From Aliiroseovarius salicola (GTDB lineage: Bacteria > Pseudomonadota > Alphaproteobacteria > Rhodobacterales > Rhodobacteraceae), in the NCBI RefSeq assembly GCF_027891095.1, contig NZ_JAQIIO010000004.1, positions 248,001-312,000 on the forward strand: a DNA stretch of 64,000 nt, in the 5' to 3' direction. Positions 55,115 to 64,000 of the stretch are shown here, one piece after another; within the stretch, counting starts at the first letter, position 1, and each line of letters begins with the position of its first letter. The notes beneath the pieces are model-generated. The model did no database searches and was not told where the DNA came from. It was given only the letters and a program-made list of their open reading frames with translations. The translations under genes and the position numbers were made by a program.

Positions 55115-58100
55115 TGGCGACAATATTGCTTGCAGGTGTCGGGAGCGCCATCGGTGCCTCTATTGGTGGAGGCGTTCTTGGTCTCTCTTCGGTGGCGATT
55201 GGAAAGGCCATCGGCGCTACTGTTGGACGCGCAATTGACAGCAAGATCCTTGGCGGAGGTTCAGACCCTGTAGAGACAGGTCGTGTGGACCGTTTTCGAC
55301 TGACCGGGGCTTCTGAGGGGGCACCGATCGCCCAGCTTTATGGCCGTGCAAGATTAGCAGGACATGTCATTTGGGCCACCAAGTTCAAGGAACATTCTGA
55401 AACGACAGGGGGTGGCAAGGGAGCCCCCAGTCAGCCCGAGATGACGTCATACAGCTATAGTGTCAGCCTGGCTCTTGCATTGTGCGAAGGAGAGATAACC
55501 CGTGTCGGTCGGGTCTGGGCCGATGGGCAGGAAGTGCCTTCAAATGATTTGAACATGAGAGTTTATCCGGGTGATGAAACCCAACTGCCGGATCCCAAGA
55601 TCGAAGCCGATATGGGGGCCGGAAACGCGCCGGCCTATCGTGGAACAGCCTATGTGGTGATCGAAGATCTCAATCTTAGCCAGTTTGGCAATCGGATACC
55701 GCAATTCAGTTTTGAAGTTTCGCGACCGGAACAAGAAGATCAAAAACCTGAGCTTGCTCTTGGCACAAAGGCCGTGGCGGTCATTCCCGGTACCGGAGAA
55801 TATGCCCTTGCCACCACCAAAGTGAGTTTCGCAGCCGCACCGGGTGAAGCCGGGCGCAGCAACATCAACAGCCCTTCGGGGCTTACGGATTTCCAGACTT
55901 CACTGGATATGCTTGACCGGGAATTGCCCAATTGCGGCGCGAGCTCTCTTATCGTGTCCTGGTTCGGGTCGGATCTCAGATGTGGGAGCTGCGATATCCA
56001 GCCGAAGGTCGAACAAACCACGGATGACGGGATTGAAATGCCCTGGACCGTTTCTGGTATCGGACGCTCTAGCGCTGGTATTGTTCCATATGAGGATGGT
56101 CGTGCAGTCTATGGGGGAACGCCAACCGATCAATCTGTGAAAGAAGCGATTTCTGCCATGGCGGCCAAGGGACAGAAAGTGACATTCTATCCCTTCATCT
56201 TGATGGAACAGATGGGGGGCAACACGTTGCCGGACCCTTGGACCGGCACTGTCGGTCAGCCCAAACTGCCTTGGCGCGGACGGATCACAACTTCACTTGC
56301 TCCGGGAGTTAGTGGCACGCCCGATGGCACAAGCGCAGCCGAGACAGAGGTGAATGCGTTTTTTGGCAATGCGCAAGTCAGTGACTTTACCGTGACAGCG
56401 GATGGGGTGGACTACAATGGCCCCGCCGAGTTTTCCTACCGTCGGTTCATCCTGCACAATGCGCATCTTTGCGCATCCGCAGGGGGCGTGGATGCGTTCC
56501 TTATCGGTTCGGAGATGCGGGGTCTGACCCAGATCCGCGGGGCGGGGCACAGTTTCCCAGCCGTGGAGAAACTGGTTGAACTCCTTGAGGATGTGCGCAG
56601 TATTCTGGGGGGCGACGTCAAACTCTCTTACGCTGCCGACTGGTCGGAGTATTTTGGCTATCATCCGTCGGATGGCACTGGAAATGTGTATTATCACCTG
56701 GATCCGATCTGGGCGCATGAAGAGTGCGACTTCATCGGAATTGACAATTACATGCCGCTTTCCGATTGGCGTGAAGGGGCAGATCAGTTGGATGCCTCCT
56801 ACAGGTCGATCTACGATCTCGACTACCTGAAGGCCAATATCGAAGGTGGGGAAGGGTATGACTGGTACTATGCCAGTGATGCTGATCGAGATGGGCAGAT
56901 CCGCAGCCTGATTTCCGATGGTGCGCATGGTGAGCCATGGGTTTATCGATACAAAGATCTGCGCAACTGGTGGTACCGATCCCATCACAACCGGATTGAT
57001 GGTGTGCGACATAAATTGCCCACCGACTGGTTGCCGGGTTCCAAACCTTTCTGGTTTACCGAGCTTGGTTGTGCGGCCGTCGATAAGGCGACAAACCAGC
57101 CTAATAAATTTATCGATCCGAAAAGCTCGGAATCAACGTTGCCCCATTACTCTTCCGGGCGACGGGATGACCTCATCCAGATGCAATATCTGCAGGCTAT
57201 GTATGAGTATTGGGGCGAGAGCGCCAACAATCCCACGCACTCGGCCACGGGCGTACGCATGATTGATATGGATCGCGCTCATGTCTGGGCGTGGGACGGT
57301 CGCCCGTATCCTGAGTTCCCACGAAACCTGGGCCTGTGGAGTGACGGGAACAACTATCTTCTGGGCCATTGGCTGAACGGGCGCAGCTCTTCACGATCTC
57401 TGGCGTCAGTGGTTGGTGAGATTTGTGAACGGTCAGGAGTGCAGCGCTATGACGTCTCCAAGCTGTTCGGTCTTGTGCGTGGCTATCTGGTTAGGGATGT
57501 GACCTCGGGCCGGGCCGCATTGCAATCACTGATGTTGGCGTATGGTGTCGAGGTCTCCGAACATGAAGGTGTGCTTCATTTCCGCACACGGACCGGATTT
57601 ACCGATCATCAGCTTGATCCCGACAAACTGGCGCTCAGCCCTGAACGCGACAGCACGCTTGAGCGTGTGCGTGAGGCTGAAGCCGAGCAAGTTGGCCGTG
57701 TGCGCCTGTCATATGTGGAAAGCGAAGGCGACTACGAACTGCGTTCGACAGAAGCAGCCTTGGCAGATGAGGACATTCAGACGGTTTCGCAAACAGAGTT
57801 TCCGCTGATCCTGACCCAAGCCGAGGCGCAGGACATTGCTGAACGATGGTTGTCGGAAGCTCGTGTCGCGCGAGATCGCGCCAGCTTTGCGCTACCGCCA
57901 TCTGAGTTGGACAAAGTCGCCGGGGATATTGTGGAAATTGCCACGGATGCAGGGACCGAACATTTCCGTTTGGATCATATAGAGCAAGCCGGTGTTCAGT
58001 TGGTCAAAGCCACACGGGTAGAGGCGGGGGTGTATGGGCCCACCGCCAACAAAGATGCCCCAATTTTGGCGCAGGCTTTCACCCCCCCTCCGATCCCGTT

Positions 58101-59025
58101 CCCTTTGTTCCTAGATCTGCCTCTGATCCGAGGAGATGAAGTGCCTCATGCGCCGCATCTGGCGGCCTCGTCCCGGCCTTGGGTGAGAAAGGTTGCGGCA
58201 TATTCCTCGGCCTCTGACAACGGCTATGCCTTGAACACCCTGCTTGACCGCCGAGCCGTCATTGGTGTGACACAAACAGCATTGCCAAAAGCAACTCCCG
58301 CGGTTGTGGATCATGGTGCGCCGCTTCAGGTCAAACTGATCGACGGGACACTTTCGAGCGTGGAGCTTGCAGATATGCTGAACGGAGCCAATGTGGCTGC
58401 CATCGGTGATGGTTCTCCAGACAATTGGGAGGTTTTCCAGTTCACCACCGCAACGCTGGTTGCAGATCGGACATACGAGATTTCAGGTCGATTGCGTGGG
58501 CAGCTGGGCTCTGATGCTTTGATGCCGGACAGTTGGCCTGTGGGTAGTTACTTCGTCCTGTTGGATGGGCGGGCTGAACAGATCAACTTGGCATCAACGG
58601 CGCGCGGCGTTGATCGGAACTATCGTATCGGTGCGGCTCGGCTGCCGGTGAGTGATCCAAGTTTCCAACACAAGGTTTTGGCCTTTCAGGGGAATGGCTT
58701 GCGCCCGTATGCGCCCGTTCATTTGGTAGCTCAATCCAACGGAGCAGGTGGCCAGCGGTTCAATTGGGTGCGTCGCACCCGACTTGATGGCGACCAATGG
58801 GGCATGGGCGATGTGCCTCTGGGTGAGACCAACGAGCAGTATCAATTGCGCGTCTTAAATGGAGGAGTGATTGTGAGAGAAGAACAGGTTTCATCTCCTG
58901 AATGGGTCTATACGGCAGCGCAGATTGCAGAGGATGGGATCACGGGAGCCTATCGAGTGGAGGTGGCGCAGATCTCAGATCGTTTCGGCCCCGGCCTTTA
59001 CGCGGGATTGGATATGGGAGCCTGA
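55114..59025 (+). CDS. GTA g15, large tail-tip protein (megatron)
   Basis: 1303 residues. A hydrophobic glycine-rich N-terminus (about 5-45) may enter the recipient membrane. Then a phage tail domain, and a TIM-barrel glycosidase-like GTA_TIM domain at about 430-760 (LIGSEMRGLTQIRG, ECDFIGIDNYMPLSDW, FWFTELGCAAVDK; the Glu of TELG may be catalytic). The tail-assembly domain (RAALQSLMLAYGVEVSEHEG) and C-terminal beta domains follow. Starts on the g14 stop (TGATG). Receptor binding is inferred. Confidence 0.95.
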   Translation: MATILLAGVGSAIGASIGGGVLGLSSVAIGKAIGATVGRAIDSKILGGGSDPVETGRVDRFRLTGASEGAPIAQLYGRARLAGHVIWATKFKEHSETTGGGKGAPSQPEMTSYSYSVSLALALCEGEITRVGRVWADGQEVPSNDLNMRVYPGDETQLPDPKIEADMGAGNAPAYRGTAYVVIEDLNLSQFGNRIPQFSFEVSRPEQEDQKPELALGTKAVAVIPGTGEYALATTKVSFAAAPGEAGRSNINSPSGLTDFQTSLDMLDRELPNCGASSLIVSWFGSDLRCGSCDIQPKVEQTTDDGIEMPWTVSGIGRSSAGIVPYEDGRAVYGGTPTDQSVKEAISAMAAKGQKVTFYPFILMEQMGGNTLPDPWTGTVGQPKLPWRGRITTSLAPGVSGTPDGTSAAETEVNAFFGNAQVSDFTVTADGVDYNGPAEFSYRRFILHNAHLCASAGGVDAFLIGSEMRGLTQIRGAGHSFPAVEKLVELLEDVRSILGGDVKLSYAADWSEYFGYHPSDGTGNVYYHLDPIWAHEECDFIGIDNYMPLSDWREGADQLDASYRSIYDLDYLKANIEGGEGYDWYYASDADRDGQIRSLISDGAHGEPWVYRYKDLRNWWYRSHHNRIDGVRHKLPTDWLPGSKPFWFTELGCAAVDKATNQPNKFIDPKSSESTLPHYSSGRRDDLIQMQYLQAMYEYWGESANNPTHSATGVRMIDMDRAHVWAWDGRPYPEFPRNLGLWSDGNNYLLGHWLNGRSSSRSLASVVGEICERSGVQRYDVSKLFGLVRGYLVRDVTSGRAALQSLMLAYGVEVSEHEGVLHFRTRTGFTDHQLDPDKLALSPERDSTLERVREAEAEQVGRVRLSYVESEGDYELRSTEAALADEDIQTVSQTEFPLILTQAEAQDIAERWLSEARVARDRASFALPPSELDKVAGDIVEIATDAGTEHFRLDHIEQAGVQLVKATRVEAGVYGPTANKDAPILAQAFTPPPIPFPLFLDLPLIRGDEVPHAPHLAASSRPWVRKVAAYSSASDNGYALNTLLDRRAVIGVTQTALPKATPAVVDHGAPLQVKLIDGTLSSVELADMLNGANVAAIGDGSPDNWEVFQFTTATLVADRTYEISGRLRGQLGSDALMPDSWPVGSYFVLLDGRAEQINLASTARGVDRNYRIGAARLPVSDPSFQHKVLAFQGNGLRPYAPVHLVAQSNGAGGQRFNWVRRTRLDGDQWGMGDVPLGETNEQYQLRVLNGGVIVREEQVSSPEWVYTAAQIAEDGITGAYRVEVAQISDRFGPGLYAGLDMGA

Positions 59026-59027
59026 CC

Positions 59028-59309
59028 ATGCGTCCAGTATTGCTAGGGGATGTGGCGGCTGCGGCTTGCGTACTTTTGATGGTGAAGCCGCCCGAGCGCC
59101 CTGACGCCATCGTCAGAATGATTGCCCATGCACATCGTGCGGATCGCTATCGCTACGTCACGGGCCGGGCGCATCCGAAATGGGGCAATGGCAGTCTGGC
59201 TGCTGTTGCCCGGAACTTGCCGCGGGCTCAGGAACCCTATCAGGATGACCCGGACTATTGTGACTGTATGCTCACCGTTTACGCGGCCTTAAAAACAAAC
59301 CGAAGCTGA
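59028..59309 (+). CDS. Small protein trailing the GTA cluster
   Basis: 93 residues, two bases after g15, so clearly co-transcribed. The N-terminus is mildly hydrophobic (LLGDVAAAACVLLMV), then HAHRADRYRYVTGRAHPKWG and a C-terminal YCDCMLTVYAAL. Small proteins at this spot are common in roseobacter GTAs; function unknown. No ribosome site is needed if coupled to g15 termination. Confidence 0.75.
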   Translation: MRPVLLGDVAAAACVLLMVKPPERPDAIVRMIAHAHRADRYRYVTGRAHPKWGNGSLAAVARNLPRAQEPYQDDPDYCDCMLTVYAALKTNRS

Positions 59310-59354
59310 CGACATGTATTCGCCTGAAACCATTGGGTGTCAGCGGACCTAAGG

Positions 59355-59696
59355 TTAAAGGCCGGAGGCGCAGGACACACATTTTATTGCACAGGGGTCA
59401 AGTTCCAAGCGCTTCTCTGCAATGGGCTCTCCACAATCGTCACAATAACCAAATTCGCCGTCCTCGATCCTTTCGAGGGCGGCGTGTATTCGTGTGCGCT
59501 CTAGATTGCGCCGTGCTGCCTGCGCTTGAGCCATAGCCTGATTTTGCAACGCGTCCATACGCGAGAGACGTCCGACCGCTTGTTGATCCAACACTACGGT
59601 TTTTTGCCCTTCGGTGCCGAGCACATCGTCCTGATCCAATTCCAGCAGTGCATTTTGCAGCTGTATCTTGAATTTATGTACGCGATCCCCATTCAT
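59355..59696 (-). CDS. TraR/DksA-family zinc-finger protein
   Basis: 113 residues: a helical hairpin then a four-Cys zinc finger (CDDCGEPIAEKRLELDPCA followed by CVSC). DksA relatives bind the RNA polymerase secondary channel and tune transcription with ppGpp; short forms like this are only presumed to do so. Start 59696 follows AGGGGGAA. Convergent with the GTA end, divergent from cysE. Confidence 0.88.
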   Translation of the reverse strand: MNGDRVHKFKIQLQNALLELDQDDVLGTEGQKTVVLDQQAVGRLSRMDALQNQAMAQAQAARRNLERTRIHAALERIEDGEFGYCDDCGEPIAEKRLELDPCAIKCVSCASGL

Positions 59697-59781
59697 ATAT
59701 TTCCCCCTGGCTATCACGGCTTTGCGTGTGGCAAACCCAACCTAGCTGGTGTAAAACGGGGCGGCAATGTGAGGATATGCC

Positions 59782-60597
59782 ATGGCAGAGAAACGCGCGA
59801 TCTTGACCAAAATTGATCCGGTCTGGAACAGGATCACTGATGAAGCACGCGAAGTGATCAACGATGAACCTTTGCTGGGGGGGCTGATTGGTGCCTGTGT
59901 GCTGCATCACAAGAGCTTGGAAAAGGCCCTGTCTTATCGGTTTGCCGCCAAGCTCAGTTCAAACGAAATGAGCATGGTTTTGCTGCGCGAAATTGCAGAT
60001 GAGGCTTATGACAGCTGTTCCGAGCTGGCTGACGCTGCACGCGCGGATATTGCGGCTATTGTCGAACGTGATCCTGCGTGTCATCGGATGTTGCAGCCTG
60101 TGCTCTATTTCAAAGGCTTTCAGGCGATGCAGGCCTATCGTCTGGCTCATTATCTTTGGGACGAAGGGCGCAAGGATCTGTCCTATTTCATCCAGATGCG
60201 CTGTTCAGAAGTTTATGGGATCGACATCCATCCAGGTGCCCGTATCGGCAAGGGGATCATGATCGACCACGCCCATTCCATCGTGATCGGTGAGACCGCC
60301 GTGGTGGGGGATAATGTGTCCATGCTGCACTCGGTCACCCTCGGTGGGACCGGCAAGGAAGATGAAGATCGTCATCCCAAGATCGGCGACGGCGTTCTGA
60401 TTGGGGCTGGCGCAAAAGTACTGGGCAATATCAAAGTCGGTTGTTGTTCACGCATCGCTGCGGGGTCCGTGGTTCTCGAAGAGATCCCTGAAAATGTGAC
60501 CGTGGCCGGAGTGCCCGCACGCATTGTCGGTGAGGCCGGGTGCGATCAGCCGTCCATACAAATGGATCAGACCTTGAGTACTGAACAGGGTAAATAA
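59782..60597 (+). CDS. cysE: Serine O-acetyltransferase
   Basis: 271-residue first enzyme of cysteine synthesis. An N-terminal helical domain and a C-terminal left-handed beta helix with hexapeptide repeats (GARIGKGIMIDHAHSIVIGE) carry the catalytic His/Asp. GAGGA ribosome site. In several roseobacters cysE lies just past the GTA cluster, as here. Confidence 0.96.
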   Translation: MAEKRAILTKIDPVWNRITDEAREVINDEPLLGGLIGACVLHHKSLEKALSYRFAAKLSSNEMSMVLLREIADEAYDSCSELADAARADIAAIVERDPACHRMLQPVLYFKGFQAMQAYRLAHYLWDEGRKDLSYFIQMRCSEVYGIDIHPGARIGKGIMIDHAHSIVIGETAVVGDNVSMLHSVTLGGTGKEDEDRHPKIGDGVLIGAGAKVLGNIKVGCCSRIAAGSVVLEEIPENVTVAGVPARIVGEAGCDQPSIQMDQTLSTEQGK

Positions 60598-60611
60598 CTT
60601 CTGCCCGGAAG

Positions 60612-60625
60612 TTGTTCTAAATCAA
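60612..60625. promoter_or_regulatory. FNR-like box upstream of a tiny peptide
   Basis: TTGTT CTAA ATCAA matches nine of ten bases of the FNR consensus TTGAT-N4-ATCAA. It overlaps the palindrome AGGATTAATCCT (60625-60636) by one base and lies about 60 bases before a 22-codon open frame. Confidence 0.4.
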
Positions 60626-60685
60626 GGATTAATCCTGATCTGTTGGTACACAGACCCTGTTGAGATTTTCTAAGGATCTGGTTCC

Positions 60686-60754
60686 ATGAAAAAGCTTTGG
60701 CTTGCCGCCGTTATGGGGTTCTCTGCGCTGTTTCTCGTCGTTGTTGCGGCATAA
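60686..60754 (+). CDS. 22-residue hydrophobic peptide
   Basis: The frame reads MKK, LWLAAVMGFSALFLVVV, AA: a positively charged start followed by one membrane-spanning helix and nothing else. AAGGA lies eight to ten bases before the ATG, and a terminator follows 30 bases after the stop, so it looks like a complete transcription unit. The FNR-like box upstream hints at oxygen control. A membrane-inserted regulatory or accessory peptide is possible; chance cannot be excluded. Confidence 0.5.
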   Translation: MKKLWLAAVMGFSALFLVVVAA

Positions 60755-60784
60755 GGCAATGGCAGCGGCCCCACAATGAAACGA

Positions 60785-60810
60785 AGGGCGCCCCTTGGGA
60801 CGCCCTTTTA
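60785..60810 (+). terminator. Terminator after the tiny peptide
   Basis: Stem AGGGCG/CGCCCT with a ten-base loop and TTTT; also convergent to the AhpD-like gene. Confidence 0.8.
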
Positions 60811-60824
60811 TTTCATCAGCTTGT

Positions 60825-61178
60825 TCAAGCTGTCGCCATTAACTGTTCTGACAGTTGGTCAAATGCCTGCAAAGCGCGGGCACCGTACATATACGCGGGG
60901 CCACCCCCCATCATGATTGATACGGAAACGGTTTCGGATATTTCCTCGCGCGTGGCACCGGCCTTGATTGCAGCCCGTACGTGAAATCCGATGCAATCAT
61001 TGCATTGTTTGGCGATGCCAATGGCGATGCATTGCAGTTCTTTTTGCATAACCGACAATACCCCTTCACCCATTGCTGCCCGGTGCATGGTGGCAAAGCC
61101 TCTGCCCCCCTCTGGGTTCAGCTTACGAAACTCGTCTGTGTTGGCGGTGGTGTCGGCCAGAAGGGCGGGGAAATCCAT
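60825..61178 (-). CDS. AhpD-like carboxymuconolactone decarboxylase family protein
   Basis: 117 residues. Cys59, Cys62 and His66 (CNDCIGFH) form the AhpD-type redox site, so a peroxidase-partner role is more likely than a decarboxylase. AGGAGACAG ribosome site. It lies downstream of the pdh genes with about 100 bases between. Confidence 0.9.
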   Translation of the reverse strand: MDFPALLADTTANTDEFRKLNPEGGRGFATMHRAAMGEGVLSVMQKELQCIAIGIAKQCNDCIGFHVRAAIKAGATREEISETVSVSIMMGGGPAYMYGARALQAFDQLSEQLMATA

Positions 61179-61283
61179 ATCTGTCTCCTGCGGGATTCAT
61201 TGTTCGCAAAAGAAATGGCCCAAGGGACAGGGTGTCACCTTGAGCCAGATCAATGGATTTTATTTTTTGAATGTGACGCGGCG

Positions 61284-62573
61284 TTACGCCAGCATCGTCA
61301 TCGGATTTTCCAGGTTGTCAACAATCGCCTTCAACAGGTTCGCGCCAACCGCACCGTCGATCACACGGTGATCAACTGACATCGTTACACTCATGACTGT
61401 CGCGACCGTTAGCTCTCCATCATCTCCCACTACCGGTTTCTTCACGCCGGTACCAACGGCAAGAATTCCTGCATGTGGTGGGTTCACGATGGCGTCGAAA
61501 TTGTCGATGCCGAACATACCGAGGTTCGAGATGGCAAAGCTACCGCCTTGATATTCGTGCGGAGCCAACTTGCGGTCACGGGCACGCGAGGCCAGATCTT
61601 TCATCTGGGTCGATAGGCTCGACAGCGATTTCTGATCCGCGTCCTGAAGAACCGGCGTAAACAGCCCGCCTTCGATGGCCACGGCAACCGCCACATCTGA
61701 TGCTTTCATTTGCAGAACACGATCACCGGCCCAAACCCCATTGGCTTCCGGGACCTGTTGCAATGCAATGGCAACGGCTTTGATGATGAAGTCATTGACC
61801 GAGAGCTTCACTCCACGTGCTTCCAGCTGCTTGTTCAACTGGCTGCGGAACGCGAGCAGTGCATCGAGCTTGATGTCGCGGCGCAGATAGAAGTGCGGGA
61901 TGGTCTGTTTGGCTTCCGACAGGCGTGCGGCAATGGTTTTGCGCATCCCGTCGAGCTTGACCTCTTCGTATTCGCGATCCTGATACATTGCAGCAACCGC
62001 ATCCGCTGACACTGATGGGGCTGGAGCGGCCACCGGGGCAGCAGCAGGCGCTGCGGCGGCTGGTACCGCAGCCGGAGCAGTTGCAGTGGCGCCTTCCACA
62101 TCCGCCTTCACGATCCGACCTTTCGGACCCGAACCGGCGATTTGCGAAAGATCCAGACCTTTGTCGGCCGCAATACGACGTGCCAGAGGAGAGGCGAAAA
62201 TGCGTGATCCATCAGCAGCTTGCGGGGCAGGGGCCGCAGGCGCAGCCGCGGCAGGCGCCGCCGCTGGAGCAGCCTCTGCTTCCGCGGCAGGGGCTGCGGG
62301 CGCGCTGGCCGCCACTTCACCAACCTCTTCGCCTTCTTCAACGAGGATGGCGATGGGGGAGTTCACCTTCACGGCCTCAGTCCCGTCAGCAACCAGAATT
62401 TTGCCGATGACACCTTCGTCCACCGCTTCAAATTCCATTGTTGCCTTGTCGGTTTCGATTTCAGCCAGAAGGTCACCGGATTGTACCGTGTCGCCTTCTT
62501 TCACCAGCCATTTTGCCAAAGTGCCCTCTTCCATCGTTGGCGACAGGGCGGGCATGAGAATTTCGATAGCCAT
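61284..62573 (-). CDS. pdhC: Pyruvate dehydrogenase E2, dihydrolipoyl acetyltransferase
   Basis: 429 residues: lipoyl domain with Lys43 ([17 protein letters not shown]), an Ala/Pro hinge, a peripheral subunit-binding domain ([20 protein letters not shown]), a second Ala/Pro hinge, and the acetyltransferase core ending in [16 protein letters not shown] with the catalytic His and Asp. Transfers the acetyl group to CoA. Follows pdhB by 12 bases. Confidence 0.97.
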   Translation of the reverse strand: MAIEILMPALSPTMEEGTLAKWLVKEGDTVQSGDLLAEIETDKATMEFEAVDEGVIGKILVADGTEAVKVNSPIAILVEEGEEVGEVAASAPAAPAAEAEAAPAAAPAAAAPAAPAPQAADGSRIFASPLARRIAADKGLDLSQIAGSGPKGRIVKADVEGATATAPAAVPAAAAPAAAPVAAPAPSVSADAVAAMYQDREYEEVKLDGMRKTIAARLSEAKQTIPHFYLRRDIKLDALLAFRSQLNKQLEARGVKLSVNDFIIKAVAIALQQVPEANGVWAGDRVLQMKASDVAVAVAIEGGLFTPVLQDADQKSLSSLSTQMKDLASRARDRKLAPHEYQGGSFAISNLGMFGIDNFDAIVNPPHAGILAVGTGVKKPVVGDDGELTVATVMSVTMSVDHRVIDGAVGANLLKAIVDNLENPMTMLA

Positions 62574-62585
62574 GTGTCTGTCTCC

Positions 62586-63953
62586 TTAACGGTATGTTAC
62601 GGCTTTGACGGCCTGGATCACCTCGGCGGTGGTCACAAGGGCCAGTTTTTCAAGGTTGGCGGCGTAAGGCATGGGCACGTCCTTGCCGGTCATGTTAATC
62701 ACCGGGGCGTCGAGGTAATCAAACGCACGCTCCATGATCGTGGCCGACAGGTGGTTGCCGATCGAGGCAACGGGCCAGCCTTCTTCGACGGTCACGCAGC
62801 GATTGGTTTTCATCACCGAATTGATGACGGTGTCATAGTCAATCGGGCGTAGGGTGCGCAGGTCGATGACTTCGGCCGAAATACCTTCCTTGGCAAGCTC
62901 GTCGGCCGCTTCCAGCGCGTATTTCATGCCAATACCAAAGCTGACGATGGTCACGTCATTGCCTTCGCGCCAAATGCGGGCCTTGCCGAATGGCACGGTG
63001 TAGTCATCCATGACCGGAACATCGAAACTTGCGCCGTAGAGCAGCTCGTTTTCCAGGAAGACAACCGGGTTGTCGTCACGAATGGCGGATTTCAACAGGC
63101 CTTTGGCGTCAGCAGCCGAATACGGCATCGCCACATGCATACCCGGGATCTGTGCATACCAGGCAGCATAATCTTGGGAGTGCTGGGCACCCACGCGAGC
63201 AGCGGCACCGTTGGCTCCGCGGAACACGATCGGGCAGGACATCTGACCACCTGACATGTAACGCGTTTTTGCGGCGGTGTTGATGATGTGGTCAATCGCC
63301 TGCATTGCGAAGTTGAAGGTCATGAATTCGACAACCGGACGAAGACCTGCCATCGCTGCACCAGCGGCAAGGCCAGTAAAGCCATGCTCGGTGATTGGCG
63401 TATCAATCACGCGTTTCGCACCGAACTCATCCAGCAGGCCTTGCGACACTTTATATGCGCCCTGATATTCGGCGACTTCTTCACCCATCAGGAACACGGT
63501 GTCATCGGACCGCATCTCTTCCGCCATCGCATCACGCAATGCTTCACGCACAGTGGTCGAGCGCATTTCCGTGCCAGCAGGGATTTCAGTGTCCTCTGGA
63601 ACAACCGGGGTGATCGGTTGGGCGGCGACCGGGGCGGCCGGAGTAGGGGCCTCTGCAGCAGGCGCAGCTTCAACAGCTGGAGCTGGAGCGGCAATGTCGT
63701 CGGCGCTTTCGCCCTCTTCCACCAGCACTGCGATGGGCGAGTTGACCTTCACCCCTTCGGTGCCTTCCGCGATCAGGATCTTGCCGATGATGCCTTCATC
63801 AACGGCTTCGAATTCCATAGTCGCCTTGTCAGTTTCAATTTCGGCCAGAATGTCGCCAGACGATACAGTATCGCCCTCTTTGACCAGCCATTTTGCCAGC
63901 GTGCCTTCCTCCATGGTCGGGGACAGGGCGGGCATCAGAATTTCAGTAGCCAT
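62586..63953 (-). CDS. pdhB: Pyruvate dehydrogenase E1 beta with N-terminal lipoyl domain
   Basis: 455 residues. Unlike most E1 beta subunits it begins with a lipoyl domain (Lys43 in [10 protein letters not shown]) and an Ala/Pro linker, then the E1 beta core ([51 protein letters not shown]). This fusion is typical of alphaproteobacteria. Start 63953 has GGAG upstream. It makes the thiamine-dependent decarboxylase with PdhA. Confidence 0.96.
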   Translation of the reverse strand: MATEILMPALSPTMEEGTLAKWLVKEGDTVSSGDILAEIETDKATMEFEAVDEGIIGKILIAEGTEGVKVNSPIAVLVEEGESADDIAAPAPAVEAAPAAEAPTPAAPVAAQPITPVVPEDTEIPAGTEMRSTTVREALRDAMAEEMRSDDTVFLMGEEVAEYQGAYKVSQGLLDEFGAKRVIDTPITEHGFTGLAAGAAMAGLRPVVEFMTFNFAMQAIDHIINTAAKTRYMSGGQMSCPIVFRGANGAAARVGAQHSQDYAAWYAQIPGMHVAMPYSAADAKGLLKSAIRDDNPVVFLENELLYGASFDVPVMDDYTVPFGKARIWREGNDVTIVSFGIGMKYALEAADELAKEGISAEVIDLRTLRPIDYDTVINSVMKTNRCVTVEEGWPVASIGNHLSATIMERAFDYLDAPVINMTGKDVPMPYAANLEKLALVTTAEVIQAVKAVTYR

Positions 63954-63976
63954 GTTTTTCTCTCCTCGTCCGGGTC

Positions 63977-64000
63977 TTAGGCGTAAATATCGGTCCACAG
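63977..64000 (-). CDS. pdhA: Pyruvate dehydrogenase E1 alpha, C-terminal end only
   Basis: The last seven codons (LWTDIYA) and stop of a gene that runs out of the window; position right before pdhB and the sequence both fit PdhA. Confidence 0.75.
   Translation of the reverse strand: MWTDIYA

Larger units (their letters stand above)
45082..59309 (+). mobile_element. Gene transfer agent (RcGTA-type) structural cluster
   Basis: Seventeen same-strand genes in the order known from Rhodobacter capsulatus GTA (terminase, portal, protease, capsid, connectors, tail tube, chaperones, tape measure, Dit, hub, peptidase, tail tip), plus one small trailing gene. All are open, many coupled by overlaps. 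There is no integrase, repressor, replication or lysis gene and no attachment-site repeat, which separates it from a prophage. GTA particles package random host DNA. The gene g3.5 between portal and protease is missing. Confidence 0.95.

Noticed and set aside
45082-59309. The cluster as an ordinary prophage
   Set aside because: No integrase, repressor, replication or lysis gene and no flanking attachment repeats; gene order matches RcGTA instead.
61210-61242. Terminator after pdhC
   Set aside because: The AAGG..ACA/TGT..CCTT hairpin is short and interrupted and lacks a proper T run.

Overview
The window looks like a chromosomal segment of an alphaproteobacterium of the Roseobacter group (family Rhodobacteraceae). 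The evidence is a complete Rhodobacter-type gene transfer agent (GTA) cluster next to fabF-mltG, a pyruvate dehydrogenase E1 beta subunit carrying its own lipoyl domain, tandem short Hint-domain proteins, and palindromic intergenic repeats of a kind I know from this family. I cannot decide the genus. Coding density is high, most genes carry clear AGGA-type ribosome binding sites, and many are coupled by 1-4 base overlaps (ATGA, GTGA, TGATG). No gene-free gap exceeds about 270 bases.

Layout. 1-6.9 kb (mostly +): sodB, a frameshifted GFA-family gene, a RarD-type transporter converging on a LOG-family nucleotide hydrolase, a large LysM envelope protein, an Atm1-type ABC exporter and a GNAT acetyltransferase. 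7-12 kb (-): a two-gene RND efflux operon. 12.3-15.9 kb (+): yfgM-like, bamB-like and der, the same order as in enterobacteria. 16-24.2 kb (-): an nlpD-pcm-surE block, an SDR/DUF1284 pair, purF, cvpA, radA and a PqiA-like membrane protein. 24.3-29.3 kb (-): an unknown coiled-coil membrane protein, the overlapping alr-mlaE-mlaF operon, and an alpha/beta hydrolase-OsmC fusion. 29.5-32.4 kb: a wrecked haem-dependent oxidative N-demethylase gene, a small lipoprotein, then glnB-glnA (-). 32.6-37.7 kb: the bifunctional NAD(P)HX repair enzyme (with an in-frame repeat insertion and an AT-rich central block), two Hint proteins, tRNA-Leu(UAG), trigger factor and a lytic transglycosylase.

37.8-44.9 kb: rpsF-rpsR-rplI (-), an unknown membrane protein, then fatty-acid synthesis fabD-fabG-acpP-fabF and mltG (+). 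45.1-59.3 kb (+): the GTA cluster in RcGTA order: small and large terminase, portal, protease, capsid, connectors, tail tube, chaperones, short tape measure, distal tail, hub, cell-wall peptidase and the large tail-tip protein, plus one small trailing gene. All frames are open, but the small gene normally found between portal and protease (g3.5) is absent. 59.4-64 kb: a DksA/TraR-type zinc-finger protein (-), cysE (+), a 22-residue membrane peptide, an AhpD-like protein (-) and pdhC-pdhB with the last codons of pdhA (-).

The GTA is the main system here: headful packaging of host DNA into small particles that transfer it between cells. Regulators, lysis genes and head spikes of GTAs usually lie elsewhere and I do not see them in this window. 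The more unusual observations are the strong terminator and inverted repeat directly in front of the GTA, the missing g3.5, the repeat element that became protein-coding inside the NAD(P)HX repair gene, the paired cysteine-less Hint proteins, and the FNR-box-preceded tiny peptide.
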